Source: Lumbricus rubellus (Eukaryota; Annelida; Clitellata; Crassiclitellata; Lumbricidae). Taken from it: 64,000 nt of DNA. Within the stretch, counting starts at the first letter, position 1, and each line of letters starts with the position of its first letter. The position numbers and the translations under genes are program-made. The notes under the pieces were generated by a model. The model saw only the letters and a list, made by a program, of their open reading frames with translations. It had not been told where the DNA came from and did not search any database. Location of the stretch: positions 1,119,001-1,183,000 of the forward strand of contig OX243812.1 of assembly GCA_945859605.1 (NCBI GenBank), written 5' to 3'. Below, one piece after another: positions 57,301 to 64,000 of this stretch.

Positions 57301-57763
57301 GTGCGCTCTTCGTGCCAGAGTGTTTATCAAGTACCCTAAACCCCTCCACAAAACGATTCAGAGAAAGAACTTTTGTGTCCATGTGGACTGTAGAGGAGAA
57401 CTTATTTATGTCTGTTTTCCGCTTGCATCTTACCTGCTTTGCAGTAAGACGCAAGATGCCCACGTTCATGGCTGTGCTCCTCTGTGTTAAGTATTTCTGT
57501 ATTATATATTAGAGGCACGAACCATACCTAACCAATACAATGAAGCATGGCTCTAGGAGTCCAATTCACATTACTCCATGATGAACCATTCGCCCAACAG
57601 ATAACGTTATATAACAATACAATGTCGGCAGAGGTTGAGAAACTTGTGGGTTGACATATGTCTTTGTTCTGTTTGCAGGGACTCAGCGTCTCGTTCGCGA
57701 AGTCGGTCTGCATCGAGAAAGAAAGCGGGGAGTGAAGCAAGATCGCACAGCTCAAATGACTAG
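54224..57763 (+). CDS. SR splicing factor, SRSF3/SRSF7-like, six exons
   Basis: RNA-binding splicing regulator. Exons: 54224-54354, 54863-54940, 55455-55559, 56041-56214, 56891-56983 and 57679-57763. All phases agree, giving 221 residues. One RRM: RNP2 VFIGDL, FGTLLDVWVARNPPGFGFVV with RNP1, and LHGRSLCGRRVRVE, which is characteristic of SRSF3/SRSF7 and fly Rbp1. No CCHC knuckle is seen, so SRSF3 is nearer than SRSF7. The C-terminus is an RS domain (SRSRSRDGRRSPSYESMRRR, RRSPSYDELRTRSSPRSRRR and SASRSRSRSASRKK). Exon 5 is supported by phase and RS character only. If exon 4 reads through its weak donor, the protein ends at 56275. Confidence 0.9.
54863..54940 (+). CDS. SR protein exon 2: RNP1
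   Basis: NPPGFGFVVFKNADDAERAV then KKLHG, the core of the RRM. Confidence 0.95.
55455..55559 (+). CDS. SR protein exon 3: RRM end
   Basis: SLCGRRVRVEHAFETGAKDR then RYRGGPPYRR. Confidence 0.94.
56041..56214 (+). CDS. SR protein exon 4: RS domain
   Basis: Dense Arg-Ser dipeptides. The donor CG|GTCTGA is weak; read-through gives 20 more codons to TAA at 56273-56275. Confidence 0.85.
56570..56700 (-). mobile_element. CR1-like LINE 3' fragment
   Basis: TAGTAGGGTGAACCATTCAG, GCGCTCCAGTGCACAGG and the AAGAGAGAAAGAAG..GAGACTG run match 4640-4735 of the LINE in the first intron. It lies in the SR intron between exons 4 and 5. Confidence 0.8.
56891..56983 (+). CDS. SR protein exon 5, candidate
   Basis: Phase-matched to its neighbours, encoding HRRASRSSERKGVGDRSYAR. 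The acceptor is a tandem AAGAAG (starts 56888 or 56891), so a one-residue variant is possible. The pyrimidine tract is poor. Confidence 0.6.
57679..57763 (+). CDS. SR protein last exon
   Basis: DSASRSRSRSASRKKAGSEA and RSHSSND to TAG, after acceptor TTTGCAG. Confidence 0.9.
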
Positions 57764-60700
57764 TTAAGACGCTCGGCCATTACTTGCCTTGACGATGTTG
57801 AACATGTGTGAGAAGAAAAGATGTGCACGTTGTTTTGGGAGCTTTCTGTTGCTTTGTTGAACTCCGTTTTGTCATTTTTCTGTCGGACAGAATCCATCGT
57901 AAGAAGTTTTCGTTTAGTTTACGTCTTGCTGATATGGTCGTTTATTTTTTCGTGAGCAAAATGTTGATATATTTTGGTATTATAAATATGCTTTGATTTT
58001 TTTTACATGGAGTTGTGAAGTTTTTCGCTAGGTCTTGCACACATCTCTTTACTAAACTTTGGCATTCTGTCAAATGGCTCTTTCACCTTAATCAGGTAGG
58101 TCCTACCAATCTAGGAATAAGCTATTAATCTATCCCTTCAAACTTTTGTTTAAACTTCTCTTCAAGGTAAGTCATGTCAGTCAGCTTTAAATTTCAGCAA
58201 CTCAATTTTCATATAAAAGAAATGTTGATAGATAAATCTAATACTGTAATCAAATGGTGTCATTCTTTCTCTCAACTCTTCCGCTTTTATGAAAGTATTA
58301 TACTGGTGATCCAAATAAAGACGACATTACTACAATCTTTCACGACACCAGTTTGATGCATGCCAATGCACTGGTGATCTGTTGAAGATTCTTCATAACA
58401 CCTTGTAATTTTATTACAATCATATAGTGTAATTATTTAGCATGATCCATTGTGACACCTCTGCAATCACTTCTTGCGATCGCTTGTACCACCGCGGCTC
58501 AAACCCATCACTTTCTAGTAATTGTGCTAGAAGATCTATGAAATAGGCAAGGCAGATCAAAATTATTGAGTATTCCTAAATTCAGAAGTTGCCTCTAACT
58601 TTACTATAATTTCGAATGTAGTAACCCAATTTTTCATGCAGTTTGCGTTATTTTTTCTGAATAAAGCTTTTTATTGCACAGCAGTATTGTAGAATAATAC
58701 ATTAATGGTTTCTAAGGACCGATTACACGGATATCGTTAAAAAATTTTTTGCTTTTCTCACTTTATACTAATTAAATTAAATAATTAATTGTGATGCTGC
58801 TACTATTGATCAGCCCTTTAATATCTCTGTGCTCCTACAATTTTAGCATAATTCCTGGCTCCTAAAATTTCTTGGCCCAGAAATTGTACATGAAAATCGG
58901 AAGTCAGACCGACTATGCATGGCAATTATTTTATTCAGTTTAAATTGTATGCATGTATCAATAAACAATTTGCATATCGAGTTTGTTTCTATGAGCCGCA
59001 CTTTATTACCGTTACGATAGTGTTTAAGTGAACACTTTGATGAGTTTGAAAGAGTTCTGAAATGTTTCACGTACAAATTACTGTAGTACAAGACAGTCCA
59101 TACACTGATCAATATTACTTGTAAGTATTAATGTTTCTGTTTGGCAGCTGTTGAAAAAATGACTGTGGCTAGTTGGAGATTTTGAATGGCTTTAGCACAC
59201 AACCTAGTTCTGTGATTTCATGCGAAAATAAACTGCACTGGGTTTTGGAAGCTATGAGCAAGTCATTCATGTTTCAAAAACAGGCCCACACTTCTGCTTT
59301 GCAGGTCTACAGAACTTGGTTTTCAGATAGTTCTAGCATGCCATCTTAAGGGCTTATCTGGCCTGTAGATCCTTGAACACTTCTTGAATAGGTGTATTGG
59401 ACTCTTTCTAATAGTTCTGGCATGTCGTTTCTAAGGGTTAGATGGCTCTTGGATACATGAACTGCTTGGTTGTCCTTTTCTGAACTTAATTTTTACTCAG
59501 AAATCTTGTAGTAATGGCAACTTCGTAACAAATTTGCATTATTCAAGGTTGAAATCTAAAGTTGATGTTTTGATGCACGTAACATTGTACATGTACATAA
59601 CATAATATCAGATTTCCCATTGTAGCCTGTCGCTGTTATTTGCTGGTTTTATCAGTTGTTGGCATTGGTGCCAAACGTTCAAACCTGTTGAGAATGTGAA
59701 ATAGTTGAATTTGTTAAGTATTCTAAGAAATTGTTTAGACTCACAGCTGCTAGTATTTATTCGAGGTTTCAAACGTAAACAATGTCATGCTTGTTTTGGT
59801 CTTACAATCACAAAGTTGGAATTAAGGTTTCATCAAAACGTTTGGCTCTGCGTTCTGTGAATTGCGTTGAATTTACATCTTTTACGATATTTCGACTCCC
59901 AACTGTATTTCAGTCACATGTGCCTAACACAGTTTTCTAACTGCACATTTATGTTAGTGTTGTCTTGTTGGAGTTTTTACGTGATCAGACGTGATATACG
60001 TGCTTGCATCACCTCCGATTCTATTTACCTCGGTGTGATCTGAGCATTGCGATTCAGTGAGTCTTGTGTGAATTGTTTTTCAAGTTTTATTTCTCAGCTG
60101 GGCATTGTCTGCATTTGGAATTCAAGTCCCAGCAGCAAGTTACAAATAGTTATTATTTGACGTTGAACGAATGAAGCGAGTTTAAAGCGAGTTTGAATAT
60201 ACAGATGTTGATATTATTCTCGAGTTGTTGGCTTTCGTTGGAACCGGAAAGATTTTGAAGTCATGAAATTTTAACGCCTGATTCCCGGTCTTTGTTTCGG
60301 TTACAATCGATAAACTAAGGTTTAATTTTTTTGTCTGGTATGAGCAGATATGAAACGATGACAAAGAAGAAAACAATTGTGGTTAGTTTTAAAAAGTTAG
60401 GAAGTTATTGTCAATTGTTCAGTTTATGTAGCAGTTTAAGCTTGGTTGACAAGAAGCTAGTTCAGCATGCAGAAAAAAAATTATCCACCATTTTTGACGT
60501 GTTGGTCACATTGTATATATGGCATGATTGGCATGTAGACGTTTACTTGGTACACTAATCAAAAACTCGCTCTCCACTGTCTCCAGGGGTCTAACTTAAA
60601 ATCCAGCCCACAGCAGCAGATAATCAGATGTGCTTCTGTCATGATGTATTGGCTGTAAAAAAGATGAAGCTATGAGGATACAAAGATTAGACCCACAGTT

Positions 60701-61960
60701 TCCCTAGATGACACAACCTGGTTTATCACTTTGACAAAGTGGGTCTATTAAGCAACTGCTACTCATTATTAAAAGAGTTTGCCAGTTGTGTGTTTTCCAA
60801 GTGAATGAAAGGACAAAATTGCTCAAATGTCTCGTCTATAAAAAATCATCTGTGATTTGACACAGTATGTTTGTACATGGACTTTCATAACACCGGGACA
60901 CATAATTATTAGCAACCCTCAAAAGTGTTAGTTGCATATGATAACTATAGATTTATGTACCACCTTCCGCAGAATGAATGTTCAAGTGCACTCAGCACAA
61001 AAGCTCCGAGATGTAAGAAATGCCTGTAGAGTGTAGAGAATGAGAGACTGATAGGTAAAAAAGTGAGTCACTAGTTTAGCCCATAGTTTGATTGAGAAAA
61101 GTCATTCCAATGGTCGGACCAATCACAGCAAACAATGTTTCTCGAATTTTTAGCGTGTGTCGCTTTTTTTAACCAAGCATCAAGCAATGACTTGGAGCAA
61201 TTGTGCTTGAATGACTTGCAGCACATGCTCAAGATACATGCAGGTTGGCCTAATCGACATCCCAGTGGACGCTTGATGTTAAGGAGCATCCCGGCACTTA
61301 TTTTTTACACTCTAACGCTGCCAATAAGCTATCGTGCTAAGCAATACGTTTTACTCCTCTACACTGTTGTGCACGGTGCACCTGCTGGATTCAATTTAGG
61401 TCAGCCAGTGACCACAATTCCAAGGATTTTATTTCTTGAATTGCTCAGTTTGTGAGCAATATACCTATTCTTACCTTACATACAGAATTGAAGAAAACAG
61501 GCAGTAGACATTTTATACATTGAATTCAATAACACAATAATATCCTAACGAATTCTTTGCATCATTTTGGTGTGATTGAAGCTGGTGTAGGTGACTAGTG
61601 TTCTACCCGCAGAGTATTTTGGGTATTGTCACAGCGAAGAATTGGTATATGTCTCAAACAATTAATAGCACACTTCAAACGTCAATACTTCTGTGAAAAT
61701 GTTTGAACCATTACGTTCACGAGACTCATGTTTCACATCCACCTACCCGTCATTCGACTGCCTGTGTAGATCACATTATTATACTTGAATTGTAAAGCAC
61801 ATGATGCAGTCAATTTCAATTACAAACAAACTGCTGCATTTCGACCAAATTATTAGTGAGGAACATCAGCATTATCGTCTGAAGTACTGAATAGCCTTAA
61901 TTGGCAGTGCAGGTTCATTGACTGGGGACATCTGATTATATTATGGGATGAACTTCAGAG
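57764..61960. other. Intergenic, no gene recognised
   Basis: Includes the likely SR 3' UTR (AATAAA near 58312 and 58660). A diverged tandem pair of about 120 bp lies at 59320-59460 (TAGTTCTAGCATGCCATCTT and TAGTTCTGGCATGTCGTTTC). I see no supported protein or RNA gene in the rest. Confidence 0.5.
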
Positions 61961-61974
61961 CAGCATACCAGCTG

Positions 61975-62165
61975 GGGCAAATGATTTAGACTGAGCCATA
62001 GCAGTTCTAGTAGGAGTAGGGGGTAGATGGGAGCAAGAGGTCAATTCTTTGGGAGGAGTGAAATGGACGGTGAGAGGAAGTTGAATGTAGCCGAAGTATA
62101 ACGGGAGCCGGATATTTCTGGGCAAGACCCAGGTGCTGAGTGCTGAGGATGAGGGTGAAATCAAT
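61975..62165 (-). mobile_element. CR1-like LINE fragment, degraded
   Basis: GACTGAGCCATAGCAGTTCT, AAGAGGTCAA and TGGACGGTGAGAGGAAG match 4800-4890 of the LINE at 4606-5918. Frameshifted and short. Confidence 0.8.
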
Positions 62166-62267
62166 GAAAGGCAGGCCTTTAATCAACAATAGGTCATCAT
62201 GAGCATCTCAGATGATTCAGAGCCGAAGATAATTGTGTGCTGTCCAGTTACTCGAAGGATGTCTTTC

Positions 62268-62655
62268 CAGGGCCGTCGAGAGGGGCAACGTCTTTTAGGG
62301 GCCCAGTCTATGGGCATACTTATAGAGTATAGACCCATAGAGAATGTTATAATTTATTTCTTTTTAAATATAATGGGTCTGATGCTGATCAATCAGTTTA
62401 AACTTCAAATTAACAATCGAATGAAAATCATTTGGGCTGTATCCGCACCCCCTCTTAGGCCTAGGCCTGTAAATATAAAAATCGTAGGTCATACCAAAGA
62501 CCTTTTAGTTACACTAAATAGTAGACTATAATATCTTTGGTTATACTTGCACTTTTATCATTTAAATTTGTTCCTAAAAATATTTCCCATAAATTTGTAA
62601 GTTATAGTTTAGTGGCCTTGTGCCTATGGGCCCAGAATTTCTCTCCTCGGCCCTG
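62268..62655. mobile_element. hAT-like MITE, 388 bp
   Basis: Left end CAGGGCCGTCGAGAG and right end (reverse complement) CAGGGCCGAGGAGAG match at 13 of 15 positions and share CAGGGCCG with the MITE at 1398-1738. No clean 8-bp duplication is visible, so the flanks may have decayed. Confidence 0.65.
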
Positions 62656-62704
62656 TCTCTCACTGCCCATTCATGCTGGGCAATGTTGTCTACTGTAGTC
62701 GTCC

Positions 62705-62937
62705 CTAGATACGTCCAATGATGACAGGGTTGTCCTCAGCGCGTTTCTCCTTGCGTTTATGTGAGTTGACGAAGAGTATGATGCCAGCGATGAGGAAGAT
62801 AGCAAAGCAGACCCACGCTATTCCGTAGCAGAAGCCGAGCACGTGGTTCGTTTGCGGAGGGTAGGCGACCGGCAGATGGCTCTTCTCGTGGTTGAGCATT
62901 CCCTGGAAGAGCTCGACGCAGACGAGGATACCACCGG
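62705..62937 (-). CDS. Last exon of a multi-span membrane protein
   Basis: 77 codons ending at TAG 62707-62705, after acceptor TTATTAG. It contains a non-membrane loop (ELFQGMLNHEKSHLPVAYPP), one strong membrane helix (CYGIAWVCFAIFLIAGIILF) and a basic cytoplasmic tail (NSHKRKEKRAEDNPVIIGRI). The plan, an extracellular loop, final helix then short basic tail, fits a claudin/PMP22-like four-span protein, but I do not recognise the gene. The rest lies to the right, beyond or within 62938-64000. Confidence 0.75.
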
Positions 62938-64000
62938 CTAATAAATCAAAACACCTGTTGCTCAGCTTAAACAGACATAACCACGTGAGACGGTCGATAT
63001 ATTAGGCTATATTTTTTATAATAGGCCTATGTGATGTTATGATCATCTGCCTCTTGAGAACATTACCAACTTTCTCATCATTCTGAGCGCACCTGAGATT
63101 TCGCTTCAGACAACAATCATTGGCCTACAGTGACAACTCTATGGAGGATAACACTGGACAACAGTGATTTGGTTTCCTGAACACTTTCAGTTGTTTCTGA
63201 TGCAGTTTCTGCTGCTGATCACGAAAATCACCTTGAAATTGTCCCATCACGTAACGTTTTTGAGAAATCTTCAATTTTTATATTTATTTTCACATTTTTC
63301 AGATATAACGTTACACTAGGCTTCGTGTAACTGAGGTATGTCCAGGCATGCACCTAGAAGAGTTTACATAAATGTTTGTCTTGCATAATAAGTAAACTTG
63401 GGTCTGCATATATATATGCATTAATGCTGGTTAGAATCTGTCTGCAAAAGCTTTAAGCACTACTAAAGCCGCTTCTCTGCATAGGTAGATATCTTGCATT
63501 TCCACTTGAACTTCTTCCCAATTTCCCCACATATCTAGCGATGAACACCAGGAAATTGCCACAGTGCAAAAACGGTATAAAAGAAACTGGAATCCAGCAG
63601 TGTTGTCTGACAATTTGTTTGACACTGCAGCGAGATGTGCAGACAAAGAATACAAACGTAAATAAGCATCAAATCATTTTAGACCTATGGAACTTTAGCA
63701 GCATCTTATAATACATTGTACAATGTACATGTGCAAATGAAGAGGGAATAACTATGAAAAACTTTAATTTCGTGTTTCTCAACATTTCTAAGTGACACAG
63801 TCATCATCAGCACCCAATATTATGAGGAAGAACTGTTCTAAAGATTTGTTTTCCAATGAAACTAAATTATAGTATATTGCAAATGTATGCAATAGGCCTA
63901 AACGAGCATTTCTGCTAAAATCTTGCAAGCCGTTTTACTCAAAAACCGTACGCTTTTCTAAGCAGGCTGAGCTTCTTGTCCCCCGGTCGCGCACTTCTAT
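62938..64000. other. Intron of the membrane-protein gene
   Basis: No second exon can be assigned. The short minus-strand ORF at 63431-63655 has no recognisable features. Confidence 0.5.

Overview
The window is animal (metazoan) nuclear DNA. The genes are split by GT-AG introns of up to 20 kb, the introns are full of microsatellites, and the recognisable proteins are animal families (type I diacylglycerol kinase, SNAPIN, an SR splicing factor). The TTAGGG-type telomeric repeat, tRNA-derived SINEs, CR1/L2-like and RTE-like LINEs, hAT MITEs and frequent AGGCCTA words suggest a marine invertebrate, perhaps a deuterostome such as an echinoderm. The species cannot be fixed from the sequence.

Layout. 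Positions 274-45080 (+) carry 18 exons of a type I diacylglycerol kinase (EF-hands, two C1 zinc fingers, catalytic and accessory DAGK domains). All splice phases agree, and the 5' end lies off the left edge. SNAPIN lies on the minus strand (four exons, 51806 down to 49989). An SRSF3/SRSF7-like SR protein lies on the plus strand (six exons, 54224-57763). The last exon of a multi-span membrane protein lies on the minus strand (62937-62705).

The main find is in the 20.6-kb DGK intron (7714-28370): a complete Polinton/Maverick element at 8135-24080 (15,946 bp). It has 391-bp terminal inverted repeats beginning AG and ending CT, and a perfect 6-bp target duplication, ATAAAG. A neighbouring tandem copy of the target resembles the empty site. 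The element carries a chromodomain integrase and a PLA2-like protein (minus strand). On the plus strand follow a packaging ATPase, minor capsid protein, membrane-active capsid accessory proteins, a dUTPase-like protein, the double-jelly-roll major capsid protein, a SAP/NUMOD-like protein, a 1218-residue protein-primed DNA polymerase B, an adenovirus-type maturation protease, and two tandem fibre-like genes. The fibre genes share one N-terminal stalk but have different heads (discoidin-like and C1q-like). The set reads as a nearly intact virus-like genome: replication, integration, packaging, capsid, maturation and host-recognition modules. Only two lesions are seen: a reading-frame break at an A9 run between the PLA2-like ORF and the integrase, and one in-frame TAA at 14978. 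Each TIR also contains a tRNA-Asp-like SINE flanked by the same 15-bp direct repeat.

The rest is repeat-rich: a fold-back-like pair of inverted minisatellite arrays (26.5-28.1 kb), LINE fragments, hAT MITEs with 8-bp duplications, nested MITEs (52.2-53.1 kb), a 15-bp minisatellite of about 1.1 kb abutting a splice acceptor, and two cases where an exon's acceptor region has been tandemly duplicated.
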